From Wallacemonas rigidus (taxonomy: Eukaryota > Euglenozoa > Kinetoplastea > Trypanosomatida > Trypanosomatidae): a DNA stretch of 64,000 nt. The notes beneath the pieces were generated by a model. That model made no database searches, had not been told where the DNA came from, and saw only the letters and a list, made by a program, of their open reading frames with translations. A program made the position numbers and the translations under genes. Location: positions 1 through 64,000 of the forward strand of contig JASAOL010000585.1 of the NCBI GenBank assembly GCA_030849045.1. Reading direction: 5' to 3'. This document shows positions 9,306 to 17,286 of this stretch, one piece after another; within the stretch, counting starts at the first letter, position 1; the number at the start of each line of letters is the position of its first letter.

Positions 9306-11306
9306 ATGTTCCGCCGAGACAGGGAGAACGGTACAACAGATGTGGTTGTCAGTTCTGACACCGCCATAGCCGACGGCGCGGAGCCGGTGGCCGTACCGCT
9401 TGTCGAGGACGAACACGCGCCGGCAGGGATCACGCCCACGAACGACAGCACTGTCGCAGTTCACCGTCTTGGTCAGAAGCTGCACGAGGCCAGTGGTCAC
9501 AACCGCACGCGCGGCTTCCATGTCCTGCCTGAAATGTCTGCAGAAGCCTCCAACGCGTTGTCCTTGGTAGACAACTACTGTGTGTCCATTTCAGACCCGC
9601 GCACAGGTACGTTCGAACCGCCCGCACAGCCTGTCACGCGGCACATGGCGGCGTGGCCTTTTCAAATTGTGTTCCATTACATCTTCCAATCGGTGGTGTC
9701 CGTCGCGTACGTTATCGGCGTCTGTTTGTTGCTCGTGCAACTCGGTGGCGGCAATGGTCGCTCCAGTGTCTTCACCCTTCTGTGTATGATCTGCTTCTGT
9801 GTCGAGACGCTGGCCTTTGTCGGCTACGAGGGCCCCTTCTCCAGTGGAAAGGTCTCCTGGTGGCGTCTTGGCGTCGTGGCTGTCACAGTAGTGGGCATTG
9901 TGTTCGAAATGACAGGCTGCATCGCCTACGGCTTTGCCGGCGCTGGTCTCAAGCCTGGCTTCGCCGCCATTGTGCTCATCCGCATACTGTGCTGGGTCCT
10001 CGCAGGCTCGGCGCAGGCCCGGTTTCTGTCCATTGGTGCCCGCATCTTGTGCTCCGCCGATCGTCGGCGCTACGACGCAGACGGTGTCAACTTGGACCTC
10101 TCGTATGTGCATCGCAATATGATTGCCATGGCGTGGCCAGCTTACAACTTTGAACGCTACTTCCGCAACCCCCTGCCTGAGGTGAGGCACTACTTTGACT
10201 ACCGCCACCCGGACGCGTATTTAATTGTCAACTTGTGCTCTGAGCGCACGTACCCCGATCAGTTCTTCGGCAATCGTACGTCATGGTACCCAATGGACGA
10301 TCACAACCCAGCGGAGCTAGAGATGCTCGTGGCCTTCTGCCAGGAAGTCAGCGACTTTGTCTCGCACGACCCCACCAGCCGCGTCGTGGCTGTTCACTGC
10401 AAAGGCGGAAAAGGTCGCACCGGCACCGTCATTTGCGCGTACCTGATGTACTCCGGCACGAAGCGCACAGCCGACGCGGCACTCGAGCACTTCGCTCACA
10501 TTCGCACGCGGCGTGGCAGCAGTAACTTCCAAGGGGTGCAGGCGCCGTCGCAAGGTCGCTATGTGCGTTACTTTGAGAAGCTGCTGCAGCTGCCGAACAT
10601 GACCGTTCCACGTCGGCGTGTGCGCGTGCGGCGCTTGCGTGTCCACAACATTCCCCACGCGTGGTACGCGCTCGGCGTCGGGAAGCTCTGGTTCGCCGTG
10701 CTGACAAAGCCGTGTACGGAGCGCCGCGTGGCGTTCTTGTCCAACCCGACGGTGAGCTTCAGTGCGGCCGTCCCTGACCCTAGTTCGTACACAAAGAAGC
10801 AGCTACGTGACCTCTGCGGAAAAGACGAAGAGCGGCTGTACGAGGAGTGCAATGAAATCGATGAAGACGCCGATCGCCCCGCCTCGCGTGGAGCCTCGCC
10901 GCTGTTTTCTCTCGACACCACCTCGTTCCGCTATGTTGTGGGTGAGGACAACAGCGAGGTGATGTCGTACGAGGCCTTTAACGAATTGCTCACACGCCAG
11001 ACGCTCGTCGACAGCAAAGGCAAATCGGTCGTACCGGAGTTGAATGTGAGCCTCGAGTTTGCAGCGCCGGAGCGGCTGCCTGTCGTGGAGGGTGACGTCG
11101 TGTTCAAGTTTTTCTTCGCGCGCAACGACCCGAACCCGTTAGAACCGCCAGTGCAGTTCTGGATGCACACCGCGTTTGAAAAGGAGAAGGTCATGCACTT
11201 GCCGCGTGATCAACTGGACGGTCCGCCGAAGGATAAGAAGATGAAGCGGTACCCTCTTGGTTTTGCTATCACGTTGGAAATTGAGGAAGTGAGCGCCAGT
11301 CTATAG
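9306..11306 (+). CDS. VSP/TPTE-like membrane PTEN-family phosphoinositide phosphatase
   Basis: A 666-residue product. Four hydrophobic helices are visible at about 118-146, 153-176, 184-210 and 218-249, followed at once by a PTEN-type phosphatase domain. The catalytic P-loop is HCKGGKGRTG at 364-373 (Cys365, Arg371), identical to that of voltage-sensing phosphatases and TPTE; PTEN has HCKAGKGRTG. Conserved landmarks include VNLDLSYV, IAMAWPA, FRNPLPEV, VNLCSER and DDHNP. A C2 domain follows (about 425-666) with the landmark QFWMHTAF. The family removes phosphate from PI(3,4,5)P3 or PI(4,5)P2 at the membrane, and the helices would anchor the enzyme there. The helix-four arginines are only R226, R239 and R246, so the regular gating ladder is absent. 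The helix-four to phosphatase linker is also shorter than in the ascidian protein. Catalysis looks intact; voltage sensing is doubtful. Confidence 0.85.
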   Translation: MFRRDRENGTTDVVVSSDTAIADGAEPVAVPLVEDEHAPAGITPTNDSTVAVHRLGQKLHEASGHNRTRGFHVLPEMSAEASNALSLVDNYCVSISDPRTGTFEPPAQPVTRHMAAWPFQIVFHYIFQSVVSVAYVIGVCLLLVQLGGGNGRSSVFTLLCMICFCVETLAFVGYEGPFSSGKVSWWRLGVVAVTVVGIVFEMTGCIAYGFAGAGLKPGFAAIVLIRILCWVLAGSAQARFLSIGARILCSADRRRYDADGVNLDLSYVHRNMIAMAWPAYNFERYFRNPLPEVRHYFDYRHPDAYLIVNLCSERTYPDQFFGNRTSWYPMDDHNPAELEMLVAFCQEVSDFVSHDPTSRVVAVHCKGGKGRTGTVICAYLMYSGTKRTADAALEHFAHIRTRRGSSNFQGVQAPSQGRYVRYFEKLLQLPNMTVPRRRVRVRRLRVHNIPHAWYALGVGKLWFAVLTKPCTERRVAFLSNPTVSFSAAVPDPSSYTKKQLRDLCGKDEERLYEECNEIDEDADRPASRGASPLFSLDTTSFRYVVGEDNSEVMSYEAFNELLTRQTLVDSKGKSVVPELNVSLEFAAPERLPVVEGDVVFKFFFARNDPNPLEPPVQFWMHTAFEKEKVMHLPRDQLDGPPKDKKMKRYPLGFAITLEIEEVSASL

Positions 11307-11959
11307 GCACGGACTCTCGCAACGGGCAGAGAAGAAAAAAAAAAAAAGACAGCCGGCGCTCTCTCTCTCTCTCGCCGATCGTCGACATACCACTGTCGTG
11401 GGAGTCGAAGCGGTGTGCTTGCTTTCTTTTCTTGTGCCTTGCCAGTCGTGAGAACGTTGTTTCGCGTACTTCCGTATTGACTTCTGTATTTATTATTTTG
11501 AGTTGTTGCGTCTTCGTGTCCACCCACGCTATCGACAAACAAACAGAGAGTGAGAGATGTAACGCAGTCAGTCAGCCGTGTGAGGATGCGGGCTTGTGTG
11601 TGAATGCGTTGAGGGTGAACAAAGTCGCTTGGCCATGCCGAGGAGCCTGTGTCTAGGCTCTGGAAGGAGATGGATTCTCTCGAGCAACAGCGACTCCAAC
11701 GTGTGGATTCGGTTCTTCCACACCTTCACTGCTCTCGTGTCACGACATGTTTGTACGCACGTGCCTACCCCTCCTGGGAAAAAACGCCTCCTTCTCCGCC
11801 TACCAATTTCTTCTCACGCTCTCTCGCTCTCTCTCTCTCACACACACAACCTCAAAGAGTGAATAGCGAAACAGAAAAACAAGCAGAGCCGTGCCAGCCC
11901 AACCGGGAAACAGATCACCAAGCAAGGGGCCTTACTCACAGAGACACACTTGCAAACAG
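11307..11959. other. Intergenic spacer (3' UTR / 5' leader)
   Basis: No supported gene. A-run at about 11335-11347, CT repeat at about 11361-11375, and the acceptor tract near 11800-11857. Confidence 0.7.
11795..11857 (+). promoter_or_regulatory. Predicted spliced-leader acceptor for the small axonemal candidate
   Basis: CT-rich tract grading into CACACACA, then the first AG at 11856-11857. The leader of about 102 nt has no ATG before 11960. Confidence 0.55.
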
Positions 11960-12784
11960 ATGCAGACCGAAGCCATTATGAAAGAGAACGCGTATGCGCA
12001 GAAGAGCGTGCCCACCGCGTACCACTGCGCCACCCTCGTAGGCAACTGGCAGGAGGAACGCACCACGTTCGGCGCCAAACCAGAGGAGCCGGCGAATCGG
12101 AAGATAGGCACAGCGACGACGTACAGCACCTCCCACACGCCCTTCACAGCGGCGGAGATGCAGAAAGCCAAGTCTCTTGGGTACTTCTCTGCGGGCGCCC
12201 CGAAGGAACTGCTCTTCTACCACGGTGACATCACGAAGCCGGACCGCAACGAAATTGGTCTGGATGAGCTCGGCTGGACGGATCGCAGGAAGGTGACGTA
12301 CACGAACGATGAGATGTTGGACATGCCGGGCGTCTCGGCGAAGAACCAGCGCAGCGCGAACATGGACCGTACTCTGGGCGCCTCCAGCACAAGTGGTGCC
12401 AGCAGTGCAACCGGGGCAGCGGACCGCACCCGTGCCTTGGAGCGCGAGTCGCAGCTCATCCGCTCCATGAATGGTACGACGATGTCTGCGACAGCCGGCC
12501 GGTCTGCGGACGGCGCACACGAAGGCAGCGGAGACGATGAGGCCACCTCCTCACAGGGTGGGAGCGCGTACTGCCCACCGTCCCTGCCGCCCGTCGGACG
12601 CGTGGCTGAGCGTGAGCGTCTTTTGACGACGAAAAACGTCACGCATGATGCAACAGGGGCGTACCTGTTTGACCACACCGAGCACTACCCACTCACCAGC
12701 ACCGCGACCATTGCGGACATGGTGAAGTCGAGGGACAACCCCATGCACAAGACGAAGCTGCGTGTCGAATACAAGAACGACTGA
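11960..12784 (+). CDS. Small conserved-looking protein, candidate CFAP68-like axonemal protein
   Basis: A 274-residue product beginning MQTEAIMKENAY. The open frame runs upstream to a GTG at 11891 but 11960 is the first ATG after the predicted acceptor; a second in-frame ATG is at 11978. Near the N-terminus, LVGNWQEERTTF is followed about 20 residues later by TATTYSTSH. This spacing recalls LYGNWNQERYD and FETTYDTSY in human CFAP68 (C11orf1), a microtubule inner protein of the axoneme; the comparison is from memory. No membrane segment or signal peptide is visible. Residues about 130-200 are Ser/Thr/Ala/Gly-rich, and the C-terminus has a conserved-looking HTEHYPLTSTATIADMV segment. A flagellar role is a tentative inference; otherwise a hypothetical protein. 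Confidence 0.45.
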   Translation: MQTEAIMKENAYAQKSVPTAYHCATLVGNWQEERTTFGAKPEEPANRKIGTATTYSTSHTPFTAAEMQKAKSLGYFSAGAPKELLFYHGDITKPDRNEIGLDELGWTDRRKVTYTNDEMLDMPGVSAKNQRSANMDRTLGASSTSGASSATGAADRTRALERESQLIRSMNGTTMSATAGRSADGAHEGSGDDEATSSQGGSAYCPPSLPPVGRVAERERLLTTKNVTHDATGAYLFDHTEHYPLTSTATIADMVKSRDNPMHKTKLRVEYKND

Positions 12785-13453
12785 AGATGAGAACGAAAGA
12801 GGGGGGTAGCTCATGTATACCATCCCATTGCATCGCCTTTCACGACAATATTCTCTGTGGCTATGTGAGTCGCTTGCCTTGTTCCGATGTACAAACTGGA
12901 ATGACAGCGCTACAAGAAAACACAAAAAAAAGGAGAGAGGAGAGAGAAATAAGACAGCTAGACGGAGAGTCCTCTTCCATTTGGAAATAAAGGAAAGGCG
13001 GTGAGTCCGTCGATCTGACTCTGGATGTGGTGTCAACCTTCCGAGGGGCGGGCGGGGGCAAAGACACCAAGGTCCTTCAGTTCTCTCTCTCCTCTCAGGC
13101 AGAATGAGTGGAATGCGCACATACAGCGCTCGTGCATCCCCAAAGACACCGAAGCAACGCTGGGTGACGATCATCTACACATGGGATGCGTACTCGTCAC
13201 AATTGTTCGTTCTTTTTGCACGGTCTCTCTCTCTCTCTTTCTCTCACCCACACACATACACCCTCCCGCTCCGCCATATGCGGTTCGTCTCCCTGCCGTC
13301 ACAATCCACGCCACGGCAACACGTTTCGACACGTCCTCTTCTGACTGCCACGCATCTTAGCGATCATTTCAGTCTTTCAGCAACCAGCTCCGCTCTAGCG
13401 TCTTTTTTTGTTTGTTTTCGATTCCCACTCTCGTACCGTCAAGCGCACTCACT
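12785..13453. other. Intergenic spacer (3' UTR / 5' leader)
   Basis: No supported gene. Short A-rich stretch near 12920-12950, then CT-rich sequence from about 13222 and three closely spaced AGs before the next start. Confidence 0.7.
13222..13380 (+). promoter_or_regulatory. Predicted spliced-leader acceptor region for dehydrogenase copy 1
   Basis: CT repeat and pyrimidine-rich sequence followed by candidate AGs at 13359-13360, 13371-13372 and 13379-13380. The leader is 73-93 nt with no ATG before 13454. Confidence 0.55.
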
Positions 13454-14470
13454 ATGCCCATGAACGTGTGTGTCTGTGTATCACCCGGCAACGTCGCGGA
13501 GATCCAGCGCTTGTTGTCGGCGTCGGTCGCCAACAAGGTGAAGAGCATCGTCTTTGGTCAGACGCCATCGGACTTCGCGGCTGCCAAGGCTGACTCGGCA
13601 CCCATCGCACTGCTGGTGGAATCTGGGGCGGCGCATGACGCTCTCAAGGATCTGTGTGACGACAAGGGGGCTGCGAGCCGCCGCGTGAAGTTCATTTACA
13701 GCCTGACCGCCGGCGTCGACGCGTACCGACTGCTCGATATAGAAGCAGAGGTGAGCGGCATCCCCATCCACAACGCGCAGGGCTGCTACTCGGACATCTT
13801 GGGCGAACACGTCATTTACGCCATGTCCTACTTCAACCGCAGCACCTGGCGCTTGATGGACTCCCACCGTCAGAAGAAGTGGGATCGCTTCAACATGAAG
13901 GAGCTGGCAGGCCAAAAGGTGGGTATTTTCGGCTACGGCAGCATCGGCCAGGCTTGCGGGAAGCGCGCGGCGGCGCTAGGCATGGACGTGACAGGTATTC
14001 GTCGCACCGTACCGGCCGGTGGCGTGGACGAGTACGGTGTCCACGTCAAGACCGACGCGGCGACAGACCAGGTGCTTCGCGAGTCCGACTTTGTCGTCGG
14101 TGTGCTCCCCGGCACCGCGGCAACCAAGCACTTCTTCAACAAGGACGTCTTCAGCCGCATGAAGCCGAGCGCGGTGTTCATCAACATCGGCCGTGGTGCC
14201 ACGCAGTGTGAAACCGACATTGTGGACGCTGTCAAGAAGGGCACGATTGCGGGTGTGGCGCTGGATGTGTTCGAGGTGGAGCCACTGCCTGAGAGCTCGC
14301 CCCTTTGGGACCTCCCTGCGGACAAGGCTCTGCTCTCCGCACACTGCGCCGACTGGACGGAAAACCTGGTGGCCGTTTCCGCCAAGCGCTTCGCCAGCAT
14401 CTACGAAGAGTACGAGGCCAAGGGCGAGTGCTCGTCCGCTCATCGTGTGGACATTCACAAGGGGTACTGA
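13454..14470 (+). CDS. D-isomer-specific 2-hydroxyacid dehydrogenase, copy 1
   Basis: A 338-residue product, normal for the family, which reduces 2-oxoacids to D-2-hydroxyacids with NAD(P)H. The start is the first ATG (13454); the next in-frame ATG is at 13460. The nucleotide-binding loop GYGSIG is at 160-165. The catalytic triad is readable: Arg247 in NIGRG, Glu276 in EVEPLPESSPLW and His297 in SAHCAD. The substrate-side segment SLTAGVDAY precedes the Rossmann domain. The C-terminus ends in KGY, so no PTS1 glycosomal signal is seen and a cytosolic location is likely. It is a diverged paralogue of the gene at 15244-16275, with the same spacing between catalytic residues. The natural substrate cannot be deduced. 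Confidence 0.85.
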   Translation: MPMNVCVCVSPGNVAEIQRLLSASVANKVKSIVFGQTPSDFAAAKADSAPIALLVESGAAHDALKDLCDDKGAASRRVKFIYSLTAGVDAYRLLDIEAEVSGIPIHNAQGCYSDILGEHVIYAMSYFNRSTWRLMDSHRQKKWDRFNMKELAGQKVGIFGYGSIGQACGKRAAALGMDVTGIRRTVPAGGVDEYGVHVKTDAATDQVLRESDFVVGVLPGTAATKHFFNKDVFSRMKPSAVFINIGRGATQCETDIVDAVKKGTIAGVALDVFEVEPLPESSPLWDLPADKALLSAHCADWTENLVAVSAKRFASIYEEYEAKGECSSAHRVDIHKGY

Positions 14471-15243
14471 TGAAACCCTACCGGAGGACGCTTGGAAAGC
14501 GCAGACTGTCTCAGCCGCTGCCTCGAGTGGTACGAAGTCCTTATCGGTTGCCCAGCTTCCTGTTTGACATGTTTCGCCGCTCTCGCGCGTTGACGTCTGC
14601 TTCGCTCTTCGCCCTCACTAACGCTCGTTTCTGCATTGTGCTTCTCTGTTCTTCTTCTTTTTTTTTTTTCGTTCTGTTCTCTGTTTCTCCTGATGTTGAC
14701 GTCTGGCATCTTGTCTCATTCCATAGGTCTAGACAACGATTCCATACTTGGCTCTTTGTTCTGTTTGTGCAACCCTCTCCGGCAGCCACGCGGGGGGAAA
14801 GCATCCACTCATGGCCCAACCAAAGCACCCAGGACGGACACGAGTTCCGCACCTTTGAGATAGGCAGACGAAAAAAAAAAAAACGGGAGAAGAAAGCGAC
14901 CGAGCACGGGAAACACCACGGCTGCGCGTTCCGGAGGGCCATGTGCTGTGCCACTGGTGGCCTTTCTTTTCTGTGTCGTCTCTATTTCGCGACCGCTCAT
15001 CCGTTGGCTTCCCGATTCTCTCTCTCATTATCCCGCGTGTGGACGCCACACACTATGTACCACAGTCCACCCCACCTCCCCTTCCGGCTCATTGTCTTAG
15101 TCTTTAATAGCATTCGTTAATACTATCGTCCACTCTAGTTTTGCTCTTCTTTATTTCGCCTTGTCCACCAGACGTCAACCCCCCCCCCTCCTCCTCGCTC
15201 CCCAGTGACCGACACGACAACGCCAGTCGAGTCTCGCACGAGA
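14471..15243. other. Intergenic spacer between the two dehydrogenase genes
   Basis: No supported gene. T-run near 14660-14669, A-run at about 14871-14883, and a C10 run at 15179-15188 leading into the acceptor of copy 2. A long + frame through 14305-15120 is not convincing as coding. Confidence 0.7.
15177..15205 (+). promoter_or_regulatory. Predicted spliced-leader acceptor for dehydrogenase copy 2
   Basis: C10 run plus TCCTCCTCGCTCCCCAG; AG is 15204-15205. The leader is 38 nt and ATG-free. Confidence 0.75.
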
Positions 15244-16275
15244 ATGTCCGAAGTCCCACTCTTGTGTGTGTGCACATCCTTCCGTGCGCCCGAGTCTGTG
15301 CTTACGGTGGTAGGCGAGGACATTTTCCCCGTGTCCTACACCGCCGAAGCGGGCACTGTTGCGGAAAGATTCAAAGAACCGAAGGCGTCGGGTAAAAAGA
15401 TCGTCCTGCTCATACTTGGGCCTGCCGGCGCTGAGGCAATTTCCTACCTGTGCGATGACTACGAACTTCCGCAGGAGGAGCGCCGTGTGGTGTGGATCCA
15501 CAGCATCTCCGCGGGCATCGACTGGTACAAGCCGGCAGAGAACGCAAAATGTGTTGGTCGCATCCCCTTCACGAACGGCAAGGGCGGCTACAGCTATTTC
15601 GTCGCTCTGCATGTTCTCTACTCCATCCTCTATTTCAACCGTCAAACGGCGCACATGCAGGCCAACCGCCGGGATCGGCACTGGGAGGTCTTCGCCTCGG
15701 CAGACCTTCGCGGTCTCAAGGTGGGTCTCCTCGGCTACGGTGATATTGGTGTCGCGACGGCGAAGATGCTGCGTCCACTGGAACTCGAAGTGACAGGCCT
15801 CAAGCGCAGCGCACCGGCGCAGCCTGTTGACGAGCATGGCGTGCACGTACTCCAAGCCACCCCGGAGACGACGGAGCAGGTGATTCGCGAGAGTGACTTC
15901 GTCGTCAACATACTGCCACACACACCCGAGACAAACGAGCTCTTCAACAAGGCCACCTTCGCCAAGATGAAGAAAAGCGCTGTGTACATCAATGTGGGAC
16001 GTGGTGGCACGCAGAACGAGGTTGACCTCGTCAAGGCACTGACGAATGGCGTCATTGAAGGCGCCTCTTTGGATGTGTTCCAGGTCGAACCGCTGCCGCA
16101 GGACTCGCCGCTGTGGGGCGTGGACGATGCGAAGATTCTGCTCACGTCGCACAACGCGTGCATCACCACCCGGTCATTCCAGGAAACAGTTAACATCTTT
16201 TCCGAGAATGCGCGTCAGTTCATCAAGACCGGGGTCGTGCAAGGCTATCGGCCTGACTTTAGCACGGGCTATTGA
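15244..16275 (+). CDS. D-isomer-specific 2-hydroxyacid dehydrogenase, copy 2
   Basis: A 343-residue product starting MSEVPLLCVC at the first ATG, 38 nt after the predicted acceptor. The NAD(P)-binding loop GYGDIG is at 164-169. Catalytic Arg253 (NVGRG), Glu282 (QVEPLPQDSPLW) and His303 (TSHNAC) are all present with the same 29- and 21-residue spacings as copy 1. The two copies share the layout from the SAG(I/V)D segment to the C-terminus but differ at many positions, including beside the catalytic His (SAHCAD against TSHNAC) and in the substrate-side loop (SAGIDWY against TAGVDAY). This suggests an old tandem duplication with possible change of substrate. It ends STGY, so no PTS1 is seen. Confidence 0.85.
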   Translation: MSEVPLLCVCTSFRAPESVLTVVGEDIFPVSYTAEAGTVAERFKEPKASGKKIVLLILGPAGAEAISYLCDDYELPQEERRVVWIHSISAGIDWYKPAENAKCVGRIPFTNGKGGYSYFVALHVLYSILYFNRQTAHMQANRRDRHWEVFASADLRGLKVGLLGYGDIGVATAKMLRPLELEVTGLKRSAPAQPVDEHGVHVLQATPETTEQVIRESDFVVNILPHTPETNELFNKATFAKMKKSAVYINVGRGGTQNEVDLVKALTNGVIEGASLDVFQVEPLPQDSPLWGVDDAKILLTSHNACITTRSFQETVNIFSENARQFIKTGVVQGYRPDFSTGY

Positions 16276-16308
16276 CTGAGTCGTCATGCGCGCCCGTCTC
16301 CTCCCCGT

Positions 16309-16337
16309 CCCCCCCCCCCCTCTCCCCCCTCCCCCCT
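16309..16337. repeat. C-run cluster (G-quadruplex potential on the minus strand)
   Basis: A C12 run, then TCT, then two C6 runs separated by single T. The complementary strand carries three G tracts of six or more with very short loops, the longest of which can be split into two, so a quadruplex is possible. It begins 34 nt after the stop of dehydrogenase copy 2. Confidence 0.7.
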
Positions 16338-16894
16338 ACTACTACAAAGTGTAGTGGCTCGCTCCGCATCGTCGTCACATTCGCTCCGTACAAATCGAGT
16401 GCTATCGCTATGTAATATCTGCGTGCGGTGTGTACATGTGTCGCGTTGTGAGCCCTTTTTTTTTTTTCTTCTTCTTCTTCTTTTGACCCGTTGCACGAAA
16501 TTGATGTCGTGCTCCAGTAACCGTGGACACACCGTTAACATCTCGGTTTCGTCCATTGTTCTTTTAATTAATTTTCTCTTTTCCCGAACGCTCACCCTCT
16601 TGTTCTTGTGTTGTCCTCGCGACCGCGTTTTGTTCGTTCGTGCTTCATCTTGGTGTGTGGCACGCTGACGCACAGTACGTGCGTCCGCTTGGATGTGCAG
16701 AGCCTTCGCAAAAAAAAAAAAAAAGCACACGAAGCTGAATGGGGAACGGTGCTGACGTCACCTCGCACCTTCCCTACAGTAACGCGCCGGCTCACTAGAC
16801 GGGCCTTCTTCTCGTGTGTAGCACCACCCTGCAGGAAGGCTCCTCCGGTGAATGAAATTTCTTCGCTTAACGTCCGCACTCACAACTGCGAACA

Positions 16895-16946
16895 TCACAC
16901 ACACAAACACACAAACAAACACACACACACACACAAAAAAAACACC
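16895..16946. repeat. CA-rich microsatellite
   Basis: Imperfect (CA)n with CAAA interruptions, ending in an A-run. Confidence 0.7.
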
Positions 16947-17150
16947 ATCACGCTCTGGCTCTTTTCTCGCGAACACTTCTGGTCTCGGGTGCGAAAGAGA
17001 AGGAACAGATAGCAATTACTTCCCCTGTACGAGTAACGAGTATATCGCTGGCTTATTGCACCTCTTGTGTCAGGGAGTGCGCATTGTTTTGTTTTGTTCT
17101 GCGAGCCAGTCTTCTCCCCTTTGTTGTTTTGAGTCACTGGTGCTTCCTTG

Positions 17151-17166
17151 TATTTTTTTTTTTTAG
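17151..17166 (+). promoter_or_regulatory. Predicted spliced-leader acceptor for the VPS13-like gene
   Basis: T-run of about 12 followed by AG at 17165-17166. The 120-nt leader contains no ATG before 17287. Confidence 0.65.
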
Positions 17167-17286
17167 TTTTGTTCTGTTGTCAACCTCGATCCGTGCGCGG
17201 CACACCCTCCTGCTCCATTTTCCGTCTCCACGGATTACGTTGTGTTGGGCAGCGCCTTCCTCGTCGGACCTCCCGGCTTCGCAGTC

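Larger units (their letters stand above)
16276..17286. other. Intergenic spacer with C-run cluster and CA-rich microsatellite
   Basis: No supported gene. A C-run cluster at 16309-16337, T-run near 16457-16468, A-run near 16710-16723, CA-rich repeat at about 16895-16946, and the acceptor at 17166. Confidence 0.7.

Noticed and set aside
9591-10208. 205-codon minus-strand ORF under the phosphatase
   Set aside because: Shadow of a GC-rich coding region; the + strand frame has unambiguous family motifs.
14305-15120. 271-codon + strand frame between the dehydrogenase genes
   Set aside because: It overlaps the 3' end of copy 1 in another frame and continues through T- and A-runs of the spacer; composition is UTR-like.
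16276-17286. Transcription start or centromere-like function for the homopolymer-rich spacer
   Set aside because: Similar homopolymers occur in nearly every spacer here, and no divergent gene arrangement supports an initiation region.
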